NCBI RefSeq assembly: GCF_004564135.1
Contig: NZ_CP038255.1
Coordinates: 3,025,501-3,089,500, forward strand
From: Terasakiella sp. SH-1
GTDB lineage: Bacteria > Pseudomonadota > Alphaproteobacteria > Rhodospirillales > Terasakiellaceae
Reading direction: 5' to 3'
Length of the DNA: 64,000 nucleotides
Below are positions 44,359 to 52,610 of the stretch, one piece after another; positions within the stretch are counted from its first letter, which is position 1, and every line of letters begins with the position of its first letter. Both the position numbers and the translations under genes were made by a program. The notes beneath the pieces were generated by a model, which did not search any database, was not told where the DNA came from, and worked only from the letters and a program-made list of their open reading frames with translations.

Positions 44359-44386
44359 CTTCTATCAGAAAAATAACAACGGTCAA
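44359..44386 (-). promoter_or_regulatory. Promoter upstream of the SAM-II riboswitch
   Basis: Minus strand: -35 TTGACC (44386-44381), 16-base spacer, -10 TAGAAG (44364-44359). Transcription would start near 44351, about 25 bases before the aptamer. Confidence 0.5.
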
Positions 44387-44403
44387 GCCCCAAAAAGGCA
44401 GGC

Positions 44404-44865
44404 TTAGCCTTCCGGGCTTTCATCAGCCAGTACTTTTGCCAGTTCAAACAGACGGCGGCGCACCACCGGGTTTGTCACCTTGTAGTAATTACGCACCAGT
44501 TCCAGTGTTTCACGACGGGTTAAATCATCGACCTCAAAGGCGCTGACATCGCTTGAAAGTTGTTCATTTACACTTTTGTATCGGTTTTCGCTAATATCCA
44601 GTGGCATATCTTCGAAAAAATAAGCAATTGATACATCCAAAACGCGACTTAAATCATATAAACGACTCGCACCGATTCTATTGGCACCGCGTTCATATTT
44701 TTGAATTTGTTGGAAAGTGAGTCCAACCGTGTCACCGAGCTTTCCCTGACTCATACCAAGTAAGGTCCGACGCTGGCGCAACCGTGAACCAACGTGAATA
44801 TCTATAGGGTTTGCTTCACCCGGCTTCTTTTTTGGCAAACCTTGGAGCTTTGCAATATTATCCAT
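44404..44865 (-). CDS. XRE family helix-turn-helix regulator
   Basis: A 153-residue DNA-binding protein. The HTH spans about residues 24-78: IHVGSRLRQRRTLLGMSQGKLGDTVGLTFQQIQKYERGANRIGASRLYDLSRVLDVSIAYFFE; the C-terminal part (TLELVRNYYKVTNPVVRRRLFELAKVLAD) is a short helical domain. Proteins of this kind are conserved between lnt and metK in alphaproteobacteria; target unknown. ATG at 44865 (MDNIAKLQ) has GAAGGGAA upstream; a longer reading from 44940 is not supported. Confidence 0.9.
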   Translation of the reverse strand: MDNIAKLQGLPKKKPGEANPIDIHVGSRLRQRRTLLGMSQGKLGDTVGLTFQQIQKYERGANRIGASRLYDLSRVLDVSIAYFFEDMPLDISENRYKSVNEQLSSDVSAFEVDDLTRRETLELVRNYYKVTNPVVRRRLFELAKVLADESPEG

Positions 44866-44997
44866 TTTTCTATTCCCTTCCGAGCATTTGCCTGATCTCA
44901 TATTGGGCAAAATCACGCGCGGGACTATAGCAAATTTCAATACTGAAACACAACTAAAGGACCAAGAAAAACTTAAAAAATAACTCGCAGTAGAACA

Positions 44998-46569
44998 TTA
45001 TCTTTTCCGATAAGAAAACAAGATCGCATGTCCAAGCAAAAGGGATAATATTGATATAAGGCCAAACAATATATCCTGTCGCCCTGCTGCAAATGGAGGA
45101 ACACTCAATGCTTTGGGTAGCGCAACATCAATGAAACCCTCAATTCCATAGGCCAATTGATCACGAATGCGTCCATAACCATCAGTCACAACCGATATGC
45201 CTGTATTGGCGCTGCGCACCAAAGGAATCCCTTCTTCCAGCGCTCTCATCCGTGCACTTATTAAGTGTTGATAGGGGCCTGGACTATTTCCATACCACCC
45301 GTCATTTGTCACATTCAACAACCACTCAGGATAGATTTCTTTACCAGCAACTTCACCTGGAAAGATTACTTCATAACAAATCAAGGGACTGAATGGGGGC
45401 AATCCAGGCACTTTTATAGTCTGTACTGCTGGCCCTGCTGAAAAATCAACACTGCCCGCTGTGATCTTCTGTATGGGGAGAAAATTTCGAAACGGGACAT
45501 ATTCCCCAAAAGGCACCAGATGAAACTTGTCATAGCTGGCCATAATCTGCCCGACCTCATTCACCGCCATTAATGAATTCCACACCTGAAATGGTTTTTG
45601 GCCCCGTGGGCTCATACGCGGCGCACCGGTAATCACACTCCCCCCAGTTGGGGCAACGGACCCGACAGCACGCCTCACATTCACATCTCGATTTAACGGA
45701 AAAGTCACCGCTGTTTCCGGCCAAATAATATGACTGGGGCGAATCCCTGTTGTAGATGGGGCCACACTGAGGTCCAGATGTTTTTGGAAATTACGAACCT
45801 TTAGATCTTTTTGCCATTTTTCTGCCTGAGAAATATTAGGCTGGACCAGACGTAACAAAACGCCATCATGGGTTTTCACCTCTGCATCTGCCAAACGTTG
45901 ATACCCAACACTCCACATACAAGCGGGGATCACCAGCACAGCACAAAAGGCAAAAATCCTTTTTTCCCGAGCTATATAAAAAATAGCTGCGGGCAAAACA
46001 CAGGCCAAGACAGTCACAAAACTCAAACCATAGGCCCCAAGGTAAGCCGCAGGCTGGATCAGTTCATCACTAAATCCCCAAATGGTTCCCATCAGGTTCC
46101 ATGGAAAGCCTGTAAAAATCCAGCCACGCACCCATTCCAGAATCGCCCAGGCCAATGCAAACAGGATCAAACGACCATAAACCTGGGAGGAATTCCCCTG
46201 CCCCCGCCATAACATTTTCGCCAGTAACGCTGTCAACCCGATGAACAAGCCGACCCCGGCTGCTAAGGCTGGAACGGCCACAGGGACCAGCCAGCCATGT
46301 TTATCGGCATGAACAAAAAAGGCATTGGTTAACCAATAAAGCCCGCCGCCAAAAAAACCGATTCCAAAGAACCATCCGGTTAGAAAAGTTTGCTTGGGGT
46401 TCAAGTCCTGATCCAGAAACAAGAAAAGGCCGGACAGCCCAACAAAAGCCAAAGGCCAGATGTGAAAGGGCGGCAATGCCCCTACAACACAAAGCCCCAA
46501 CAGGACCAAATAACCAAACCGCCTGCGCTGATGTGCACAAGCAGCAATATGATCAATCACATTCTGCAA
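44998..46569 (-). CDS. lnt: Apolipoprotein N-acyltransferase
   Basis: A 523-residue inner-membrane enzyme adding the third acyl chain to lipoproteins. Several N-terminal membrane spans precede a nitrilase-like domain with the catalytic triad: Glu in IWPETAVTFPLN, Lys in YDKFHLVPFGEYVPFR and Cys in ICYEVIFPG. NDGWYGNSPGPYQHL and RSANTGISVVTDGYGR are also hallmarks. No ATG lies near the N-terminus; TTG at 46569 (overlapping the upstream gene by 17 bases) or GTG at 46560 is the start. Confidence 0.95.
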   Translation of the reverse strand: MQNVIDHIAACAHQRRRFGYLVLLGLCVVGALPPFHIWPLAFVGLSGLFLFLDQDLNPKQTFLTGWFFGIGFFGGGLYWLTNAFFVHADKHGWLVPVAVPALAAGVGLFIGLTALLAKMLWRGQGNSSQVYGRLILFALAWAILEWVRGWIFTGFPWNLMGTIWGFSDELIQPAAYLGAYGLSFVTVLACVLPAAIFYIAREKRIFAFCAVLVIPACMWSVGYQRLADAEVKTHDGVLLRLVQPNISQAEKWQKDLKVRNFQKHLDLSVAPSTTGIRPSHIIWPETAVTFPLNRDVNVRRAVGSVAPTGGSVITGAPRMSPRGQKPFQVWNSLMAVNEVGQIMASYDKFHLVPFGEYVPFRNFLPIQKITAGSVDFSAGPAVQTIKVPGLPPFSPLICYEVIFPGEVAGKEIYPEWLLNVTNDGWYGNSPGPYQHLISARMRALEEGIPLVRSANTGISVVTDGYGRIRDQLAYGIEGFIDVALPKALSVPPFAAGRQDILFGLISILSLLLGHAILFSYRKR

Positions 46570-47266
46570 AATAACGTTCCGCTACCTCAAGACCTTCCGG
46601 TGTGCCCACATGCAGCCAGTCCCCATCATGGACAATCGCTTGGGCACGTCCCTGCACAATGGCGTCCTGATAGACTTCACGCAAAGACCATTTCCCTGTC
46701 TTGCGCCCATCAAACACCCGGCGCGATAAAATCTGTGTACCGCTAAAGACATAAGGGGCGGATGGAGCTTCCCCGCGAAAGGCTGGTACCTTTTCTTCAT
46801 TCAATGTGAAATCGCCATAGCCTTCATAACCTGTGGCTTTTTCAATAGGGAGCAGCAACAACAAAACATCCAAATCTGCACCCCACTGATCTGCCAATCG
46901 TTGCAAGGTCGGTTGCTCGCCATTCACCAACACCGCATCCCCATTCATGACAAAAAAAGCATCCCCACTCAACATGGGCAGGGCTTTATGCACGCCCCCA
47001 CCTGTTTCCAGCGGCTCGTCTTCTTTGGAAAGCTGGATATCCAAATCTGTGCGCGTGGCAAAATGCGCTTCAATCTGTTCACCAAGATAGCTGATATTGA
47101 GCACAGCTTGCGTTACCCCGGCTTCTTTTAAACGATCCAAGGCCCGGTCCGCCATGGTGCGCCCGGCCACCGGGATCAGGGGTTTCGGGGTTGTCAGGGT
47201 CAAAGGGCGCATACGTGTGCCCAGACCTGCGGCTAGGACCATGCCGGAAGTTATGACATCAGACAT
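46553..47266 (-). CDS. murU: Nucleotidyltransferase, MurU-like
   Basis: A 237-residue sugar-phosphate nucleotidyltransferase. The activation site GMVLAAGLGTRMRPLTLTTPKPLIPVAGRTMADRAL is that of the N-acetylmuramate-1-phosphate uridylyltransferase (MurU) group in alphaproteobacteria, and VMNGDAVLV and the ETGGGVHKALPML loop agree. Its position beside an AmgK-like kinase supports an anhydro-MurNAc/MurNAc recycling route to UDP-MurNAc that bypasses fosfomycin-sensitive MurA. A mannose-1-phosphate guanylyltransferase role is the alternative. Overlaps amgK and lnt. Confidence 0.87.
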   Translation of the reverse strand: MSDVITSGMVLAAGLGTRMRPLTLTTPKPLIPVAGRTMADRALDRLKEAGVTQAVLNISYLGEQIEAHFATRTDLDIQLSKEDEPLETGGGVHKALPMLSGDAFFVMNGDAVLVNGEQPTLQRLADQWGADLDVLLLLLPIEKATGYEGYGDFTLNEEKVPAFRGEAPSAPYVFSGTQILSRRVFDGRKTGKWSLREVYQDAIVQGRAQAIVHDGDWLHVGTPEGLEVAERYFAECD

Positions 47267-48279
47267 GGTGGAATTCCTCTTTTCTCTTTCGCAATATGAG
47301 TTTCAACCCAATCTTTAACCTCTGACAACATAGGGTGCTGCAAGGATCGTTCAAACAAACGCCAGACCCGCGGGATATGTTTAAGATAAATCGGCTTGCC
47401 ATCGCGCATACACAAACGGGCAAAAATACCGATGACCTTGGCATGGCGTTGTGCGCCCAAAATGGCAAAGACCGCATCAAATTCTTCCCGGCTCATGTCA
47501 GGAAAAGCCGAGAGATAGCGCTGTTTCATCTCTTCAATCAAGGCCTCATCAATATCACGGCGGGCATCTTCCAACAGGCTCATCACATCATAAAGGGCAG
47601 ACCCGGCCACCGCGTCCTGGAAATCTAATAAGCCACAGGCTTTCCAATCCTCGCGCCCGTCCAAAACCAGCAGGTTGTCTACATGGTAATCGCGCAAGAC
47701 TAAGACATTTGCTTGTTTTTGCACATAATCAAAAGCAGCTTTCCAAGCCGCCAGATAGCTTTGGGTCATCTCTTCTGTAACATACGTATCATCAAAGGCC
47801 GCTTTCATCCACCATTCCGGCAGAAGCAAACATTCCCGATTAAGCAATGCTTCATCATAAGCAGGCAAGTTATCAGGCAGATCGGTCGCTGTCTTATGCA
47901 GATCGGTCGCTGTCTTATGCAGCTCGATCAACACATCAGTCGCCAGCTCATAAAGGGCTTTTTCATCACTGCCTTGATGCAGCAAGCGGGTATAAGTGTC
48001 ATCGCCCAAATCCTCAATCAGCAAGAAACCGTTTTCCACATCTTGAGCATAGATTTGCGGTGCACTAAAGCCGTGGCTCAACAGAAATTCTGCAATCTGG
48101 ATAAAGGGGCGGACATCTTCTTGCGGCGGTGGCGCATCCATCGAGACCACGCGCTTGTCCCCCCGGATCAGACGGTAATATTTGCGAAATGATGCATCCC
48201 CAGCCAACAGCGGATAATCCACCCCGCCCCAGCCATGGGCTTTCAGGAATTCTTCTCGTAACGTTAAACGATCACTCAC
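47251..48279 (-). CDS. amgK: AmgK-like aminosugar kinase
   Basis: A 342-residue phosphotransferase of the aminoglycoside-kinase fold, probably the anomeric N-acetylmuramate/N-acetylglucosamine kinase paired with MurU. LLAGDASFRKYYRL, MDAPPPQEDVRPFIQIA, VLRDYHVDNLLVL (catalytic D) and GLLDFQDAVAGSALYDVMSLL are family features. The GTG at 48279 overlaps the tsaE stop (GTGA) and has AAGGAG about 8 bases upstream. The protein carries a 7-residue tandem duplication, DLHKTATDLHKTATDLP, from a 21-bp repeat at 47877-47918; it appears intact. Confidence 0.86.
   Translation of the reverse strand: MSDRLTLREEFLKAHGWGGVDYPLLAGDASFRKYYRLIRGDKRVVSMDAPPPQEDVRPFIQIAEFLLSHGFSAPQIYAQDVENGFLLIEDLGDDTYTRLLHQGSDEKALYELATDVLIELHKTATDLHKTATDLPDNLPAYDEALLNRECLLLPEWWMKAAFDDTYVTEEMTQSYLAAWKAAFDYVQKQANVLVLRDYHVDNLLVLDGREDWKACGLLDFQDAVAGSALYDVMSLLEDARRDIDEALIEEMKQRYLSAFPDMSREEFDAVFAILGAQRHAKVIGIFARLCMRDGKPIYLKHIPRVWRLFERSLQHPMLSEVKDWVETHIAKEKRGIPPCLMS
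47877..47918. repeat. 21-bp tandem duplication inside amgK
   Basis: Two perfect copies of GCAGATCGGTCGCTGTCTTAT (47877-47897 and 47898-47918), in frame, doubling residues HKTATDL in the kinase. The third copy diverges at its first codons. Confidence 0.9.
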
Positions 48280-48734
48280 AGGGACAGCTCCTTCACCCGA
48301 TCTTCCCAACGCCCGGCCGATAAAATTTGAAAGGCGCGGGCATTTTCATTACCCTCAATGTGGCTCAATTCAATATTCAGACAATCCCAAGGCAGATAAT
48401 TGCCAATCTTATCCGGCCATTCCACCAAGGACACCCCGTCCATAAAGGCTTCTTCCACCCCCAGTTCCAGACAATCATCCGGGCTATCAAGGCGATACAT
48501 ATCAAAATGATAGAGTTCTGCCACCTCAGCCTCATAAATTTGTACAAGGGTAAAGGTCGGGCTGGGTACTTCTTCATCAACAGAAGTCAAGGCGCGGATG
48601 AAGGCGCGGGCAAAAACGGATTTCCCCACCCCCAGATTCCCGTGTAAGGCAATCACATCACCGGGCATAGCCATGTATGCGAGCTTATGAGCAAGGGCTT
48701 CGGTCTGGGACTGGTCTTGGATTTCTATAATCAT
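48276..48734 (-). CDS. tsaE: TsaE, tRNA t6A37 biosynthesis ATPase
   Basis: A 152-residue ATPase of the t6A tRNA modification complex (TsaBDE). Walker A is ALHGNLGVGKSVFARAFIRAL, followed by SPTFTLVQIYEAEVAELYHFDMYRLD and EEAFMDGVSLVEWPDKIGNYLP, all diagnostic. It is the first gene of the tsaE-amgK-murU-lnt run, a common alphaproteobacterial order in which the kinase usually follows directly. Confidence 0.95.
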   Translation of the reverse strand: MIIEIQDQSQTEALAHKLAYMAMPGDVIALHGNLGVGKSVFARAFIRALTSVDEEVPSPTFTLVQIYEAEVAELYHFDMYRLDSPDDCLELGVEEAFMDGVSLVEWPDKIGNYLPWDCLNIELSHIEGNENARAFQILSAGRWEDRVKELSL

Positions 48735-48752
48735 GGTAACTTAATACTAGAC

Positions 48753-48782
48753 TTGGACAGCTTTTTCATCGCATTTTATGCA
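48753..48782 (+). promoter_or_regulatory. Possible promoter of the ferredoxin-NADP reductase gene
   Basis: TTGGAC (48753-48758), 18-base spacer, TATGCA (48777-48782), 35 bases before the start codon. Confidence 0.35.
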
Positions 48783-48816
48783 CAATGGTTTACCGAATGC
48801 TTAAAGGTTAAAGAGA

Positions 48817-49833
48817 ATGAGTGAAACACAAAAAACCGACGTTGCCGTTATTGGCGCAGGCCCAACCGGACTTTTTTCCGTTTTTGAATGCGGCATGTTG
48901 AAAATGAAATGCCACGTCATTGATGCACTCGATATGATTGGCGGGCAATGTACGGCTCTTTATCCTGAAAAACCGATTTATGATATTCCGGCCCATCCGT
49001 CCATCACGGGTGGCGATTTGATTGCCAAGCTGGAAGAACAAGCTGCCCCGTTTGAACCTGTCTATCACCTGTCCCAACAAGTGACCAAACTGGAAAAACA
49101 GGACGATGGGTCCTTTGGTCTGGAAACCAACAAGGGCACCAAGATCAATGCCAAGGCCGTGATCATTGCTGCAGGTGTCGGTGCCTTTGGCCCGAACCGC
49201 CCACCACTGGAAGGCTTGATGCAATATGAAGGCACGTCTGTTTTCTACATGGTGCGCAAACGTGAAGATTTCCGCGACAAGCGTGTTGTCATCGCCGGTG
49301 GCGGCGATAGTGCGGTGGATTGGGCACTGTCCTTGTCAGATGTGGCAAAATCCGTTCAGGTGGTTCACCGCCGTGCCAAGTTCCGCGCGGCCCCTGAATC
49401 AGTCTCCCAGATGCAACAGCTGGATAAAGACGGCAAAATCGAACTGGTCGTTCCTTATCAGTTGGAAGGGCTCAAGGGTGAAGGTGATCAGATCAGCGCC
49501 GTTGTAGTGAAAGATTTTGACGGCAACACCCGCGATCTGGAAGCCGATATCCTGCTGCCATTCTACGGCCTGTCCCAAAACCTCGGCCCCATTGCGGAAT
49601 GGGGACTGGAGCTTGAGAAAAAACACCTCAGCGTCAACCCGACCACCATGCAAACCTCAGAAGAAGGTATCTTCGGTGTTGGTGACATCATCACTTATGA
49701 GAACAAGCTCAAGCTGATCCTGTGTGGATTCTCCGAAGCGGCCATGGCCGCGCGTGCAGCCCACGCTTATGCCCACCCGGATGAGCAACTGCACTTTGAA
49801 TATTCCACATCCATGGGTGTACCGGGCGAGTAA
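48817..49833 (+). CDS. Ferredoxin-NADP+ reductase, thioredoxin-reductase-like
   Basis: A 338-residue FAD enzyme of the bacterial thioredoxin-reductase-like ferredoxin-NADP reductase group (YumC type). FAD site: VAVIGAGPTGLFSVFECG; then IGGQCTALYPEKPIYDIPAHPSITGGDLI, NADP site VVIAGGGDSAVDWAL, and the C-terminal GVGDIITYENKLKLILCGFSEAAMAARAA. The redox CxxC of true thioredoxin reductase is absent, as expected. Ribosome site AAAGGTTAAAGAG precedes ATG. Role: moving electrons between ferredoxin/flavodoxin and NADPH. Confidence 0.94.
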   Translation: MSETQKTDVAVIGAGPTGLFSVFECGMLKMKCHVIDALDMIGGQCTALYPEKPIYDIPAHPSITGGDLIAKLEEQAAPFEPVYHLSQQVTKLEKQDDGSFGLETNKGTKINAKAVIIAAGVGAFGPNRPPLEGLMQYEGTSVFYMVRKREDFRDKRVVIAGGGDSAVDWALSLSDVAKSVQVVHRRAKFRAAPESVSQMQQLDKDGKIELVVPYQLEGLKGEGDQISAVVVKDFDGNTRDLEADILLPFYGLSQNLGPIAEWGLELEKKHLSVNPTTMQTSEEGIFGVGDIITYENKLKLILCGFSEAAMAARAAHAYAHPDEQLHFEYSTSMGVPGE

Positions 49834-49844
49834 GGAACACATAA

Positions 49845-49910
49845 GTCATCCCCGACTTGATCGGGGATCTTTATCCGCCTGAAAAAGCCCCCCGCATTCG
49901 CGAGGGTGAC
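49845..49910. repeat. Dispersed palindromic repeat
   Basis: GTCATCCCCGACTTGATCGGGGATCT...GCGAGGGTGAC, about 66 bp, in the convergent gap after the reductase gene; CCCCGA/TCGGGG stem in the left arm. Confidence 0.8.
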
Positions 49911-49920
49911 AATGAATAAA

Positions 49921-49958
49921 AAAAGAGCCTTTCCAGACTATATTGGAAAGGCTCTTTT
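49921..49958. terminator. Bidirectional terminator between the reductase gene and cobW
   Basis: Perfect 12-bp stem AAGAGCCTTTCC (49923-49934) / GGAAAGGCTCTT (49944-49955), A residues to the left and T residues to the right. Confidence 0.9.
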
Positions 49959-49962
49959 GTTT

Positions 49963-51036
49963 TTAAGCCGCCAGCGCTTTCTCAATGGCTGCACGGTCCA
50001 AACCGTGTTTGCCAATAATTACCAACTGGCTGGAACGTTCCTCTTCTGAGGCCCAAGGGCGATCAAAATAGCGTTGGAAACGCGGGCCGACCCCTTGCAC
50101 CACATGGCGCATGGGTTTACCCGGAATATTGACAAAGCCTTTGATGCGCAAAATATCGTGGGCATCCACCACTTCCAGAAGCTTGTTCTCCAGTGCCGCC
50201 GGGTCTGCAATGGGTCCCAAGGTGAGGGAGAAGCTTTCAAATTCATCATGACTATGGTCATGATGATGGTCATCTTCGTGATCATGGTCATGATCATCAT
50301 GGTGATGTTCATGATGGGATTTACGACCAGCCAGATCATCTTCAGCCGCCGCATCAAGGCCCAATAGGATTGCCGGATCAACCTGACCATGATCAGTCTT
50401 GATAAATTTCACATGATCACGCACACGTGCGGCCAAATCGGCCTGAATTTCTGCCAGTTTTTCTTCTGCCACCAAATCTGATTTATTCATCAAAACCATG
50501 TCTGCGCAATGGAGCTGATCTTCAAACAATTCTTCCAGCGGGTTGTCGTGATCAAGGTTTTCATCACTTTCGCGTACCTTTTGGATGGTCGCTTCATCAT
50601 CGGCAAAACGGCCCAGTTCCACCGCATGGGTATCAATCACCGTGACCACACCATCCACTGTTACCCGTGTTTTGATTTCCGGCCAGTTAAAGGCTTTCAC
50701 CAAAGGTTTGGGCAGGGCAAGACCAGATGTTTCAATGACAATGTGATCCGGCGGTGTATCGCGTTCCAACAAAGCTTCCATGGTCGGCAAGAATTCATCA
50801 GCCACCGTGCAGCAAATACAACCATTTGCCAGTTCAATGACATTATCTTCGCCATTTTCGCCTTCGCACGCTTCAATCCCGCAGCCTTTGACCATTTCAC
50901 GATCAACACCCAGATCACCGAATTCATTAATCACCAAGGCAATGCGTTTGCCCCCGGCATTTTCCAACATGTGGCGGATCAGGGTGGTTTTGCCGGCCCC
51001 TAAGAAGCCGGTAATGACAGTTGCAGGAATTTTCAT
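49963..51036 (-). CDS. cobW: CobW-family GTP-binding metallochaperone
   Basis: A 357-residue G3E GTPase, implicated in supplying metal for cobalamin biosynthesis. Walker A is VITGFLGAGKTTLIRHML, the C-x-C-C metal site is in IELANGCICCTVADEFLPT, and NKSDLV is the base-recognition element. A His/Asp-rich tract (HHEHHHDDHDHDHEDD..., about residues 242-264) probably binds metal ions, and the C-terminal CobW domain follows. It sits 3 bases after cobU, so the two form a cobalamin pair. Confidence 0.92.
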   Translation of the reverse strand: MKIPATVITGFLGAGKTTLIRHMLENAGGKRIALVINEFGDLGVDREMVKGCGIEACEGENGEDNVIELANGCICCTVADEFLPTMEALLERDTPPDHIVIETSGLALPKPLVKAFNWPEIKTRVTVDGVVTVIDTHAVELGRFADDEATIQKVRESDENLDHDNPLEELFEDQLHCADMVLMNKSDLVAEEKLAEIQADLAARVRDHVKFIKTDHGQVDPAILLGLDAAAEDDLAGRKSHHEHHHDDHDHDHEDDHHHDHSHDEFESFSLTLGPIADPAALENKLLEVVDAHDILRIKGFVNIPGKPMRHVVQGVGPRFQRYFDRPWASEEERSSQLVIIGKHGLDRAAIEKALAA

Positions 51037-51039
51037 GAT

Positions 51040-51540
51040 CTATTCTTTCAAGGTTAGGGGGAGACCTGCGGCGATAAATAGCACACGATCAGCCACTTGC
51101 GCTACTGCTTGATTAAGCCGCCCGGCGTGATCGCGAAATTTTCGCGCCAAGGCATTATCAGGCACAATGCCCAACCCCACCTCGTTCGACACCACAACCA
51201 CATCACATTTTGCTGCACTTAATGCTGCGCACAATTTTTGTGTTTCCAAGGTGATATCGGCCTCTTCATCCATGATATTGGTCAGCCATAAAGTCAAGCA
51301 ATCCACCAACATGGGTTTATCTGTTTTTTCAACCAAATCATGGATGTGAACCGGTTCTTCAATGGTGGTCCACAGCTCATTTCGGCGAGCCTGATGGGTT
51401 TGCACCCGTTCCGCCATTTCCGCATCCCACACGCGCGAGGTCGCGAGATAAAGCCCACCGCCTTGTTCTTCAATCAGTTTTTCTGCATAGGCTGATTTAC
51501 CAGAACGTGCACCGCCAAGGACCAGAGTTACTTTCCCCAT
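51040..51540 (-). CDS. cobU: Adenosylcobinamide kinase / GTP guanylyltransferase
   Basis: A 166-residue CobU/CobP that phosphorylates adenosylcobinamide and transfers GMP to it in the nucleotide-loop assembly of cobalamin. The P-loop GGARSGKSAYAE, the guanylylation-site helix HQARRNELWTTIEEP and VVSNEVGLGIVPDNALAR are clear, as is TDKPMLVDCLTLWL. ATG at 51540 is preferred because the ATG at 51552 lies inside a dispersed repeat. No cobalamin riboswitch is visible upstream. Confidence 0.94.
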   Translation of the reverse strand: MGKVTLVLGGARSGKSAYAEKLIEEQGGGLYLATSRVWDAEMAERVQTHQARRNELWTTIEEPVHIHDLVEKTDKPMLVDCLTLWLTNIMDEEADITLETQKLCAALSAAKCDVVVVSNEVGLGIVPDNALARKFRDHAGRLNQAVAQVADRVLFIAAGLPLTLKE

Positions 51541-51547
51541 TCTATTC

Positions 51548-51614
51548 GTCATCCTCGCGAAGGCGGGGATCTCCCTCTTATCGTTATTAAGGTCCCCGCG
51601 TTCGCGAGGACGAC
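51548..51614. repeat. Dispersed palindromic repeat upstream of cobU
   Basis: GTCATCCTCGCGAAGGCGGGGATCT...AGGTCCCCGCGTTCGCGAGGACGAC, 67 bp, the cleanest copy: left arm and right arm are nearly exact complements. It fills the space between pdxY and cobU and abuts the cobU start. Confidence 0.9.
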
Positions 51615-51627
51615 ATCATACTATAGT

Positions 51628-52479
51628 TTATCCCACCCGCACGGCGTCAAAATGGAAGCTGGGATTGAGATATTCGGCTTGGGCCTCAATCAGGCGCAAC
51701 TCGTCACTGTCATGGCGCACCGTATCATCGATTAAGCCAAACAAGGTGGAGGTAGACAATTCCAAAGCCGTATGGGGCTGTTCACCACGCAAGCGATGGG
51801 CCAAGAAAAGGGCCGCAAACACATCCCCTGTTCCTTTGGCACGCAAGGCCAATTGCGGCACGGTTACCCGCCATGCCCCTTGATCAGTCACCAACACATT
51901 GGACAAGGTTGCCTGATGGCCTTTGCGCCCCTTAACCGAAGTTACCAAAATAATCTTCGGTCCCCGCGCGCGCAACATGTCGGCAGCCAGTAAGGTATCT
52001 TCCAATGTTTCTTGTTTACGCCCGGTGAGATATTCCAGCTCGAAATTATTGGGCACCAAAATATCGGCCAAAGGCACCAGTTCATCACGCACAAATGCGG
52101 CGGCCTCATTGGGGACATACAGTTGACGCGCCACATCACCCACCACCGGATCACAGAAATAAAGGCTGTTGGGGTTATTTTCTTTCACCCGTTTGATGGT
52201 TTCCACCACGAACTGACCGCTTTCCACACTGCCCAAATAGCCAGACAGCACCGCATCACAATGGACAAAATGGTCAAGTTCATCAATGCCATCGACCATG
52301 GCACGCATGGTTTCAATGGGGACAGGTGCGCCTTGATGAGAATCGTAGCCGGGATGGTTGGATAAAAGGACGCTGGGGACCTGCCAAACCTGAAAACCCA
52401 AACGCTGCATAGGAAAAACAGCGGCGGAATTTCCCACATGACCAACGGCCACAGATGATTGAATTGACAGAATACTCAT
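51628..52479 (-). CDS. pdxY: Pyridoxal kinase
   Basis: A 283-residue ribokinase-family enzyme phosphorylating pyridoxal in the vitamin B6 salvage route. It begins MSILSIQSSVAVGHVGNSAAVFPMQRLG, has VWQVPSVLLSNHPGYDSHQG, YFCDPVVGD and the C-terminal anion-hole and catalytic D in RAKGTGDVFAALFLAH. Length matches PdxY. No neighbouring vitamin B6 gene. Confidence 0.95.
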   Translation of the reverse strand: MSILSIQSSVAVGHVGNSAAVFPMQRLGFQVWQVPSVLLSNHPGYDSHQGAPVPIETMRAMVDGIDELDHFVHCDAVLSGYLGSVESGQFVVETIKRVKENNPNSLYFCDPVVGDVARQLYVPNEAAAFVRDELVPLADILVPNNFELEYLTGRKQETLEDTLLAADMLRARGPKIILVTSVKGRKGHQATLSNVLVTDQGAWRVTVPQLALRAKGTGDVFAALFLAHRLRGEQPHTALELSTSTLFGLIDDTVRHDSDELRLIEAQAEYLNPSFHFDAVRVG

Positions 52480-52531
52480 GGGCTTACACTCACAAACATG
52501 TGGAAGAGCACTTATACCCCATCATGCGGGC

Positions 52532-52578
52532 TTGCCAATGAGAAACTTTTGTTTATATTTCTTCGCAATCGCGAAATA
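52532..52578 (+). promoter_or_regulatory. Promoter and inverted repeat of the malyl-CoA lyase-family gene
   Basis: -35 TTGCCA (52532-52537), 16-base spacer, -10 TATATT (52554-52559). Over the start site is an inverted repeat TATTTC (52556-52561) / GAAATA (52573-52578) with an inner TTCGC/GCGAA, a good position for a repressor site. Confidence 0.6.
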
Positions 52579-52610
52579 AGTGAAAACATTATTTAAAAGG
52601 AAATTGTCCC

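Noticed and set aside
51541-51627. A cobalamin riboswitch upstream of cobU
   Set aside because: The gap is occupied by the palindromic repeat; no B12-box pattern is seen.
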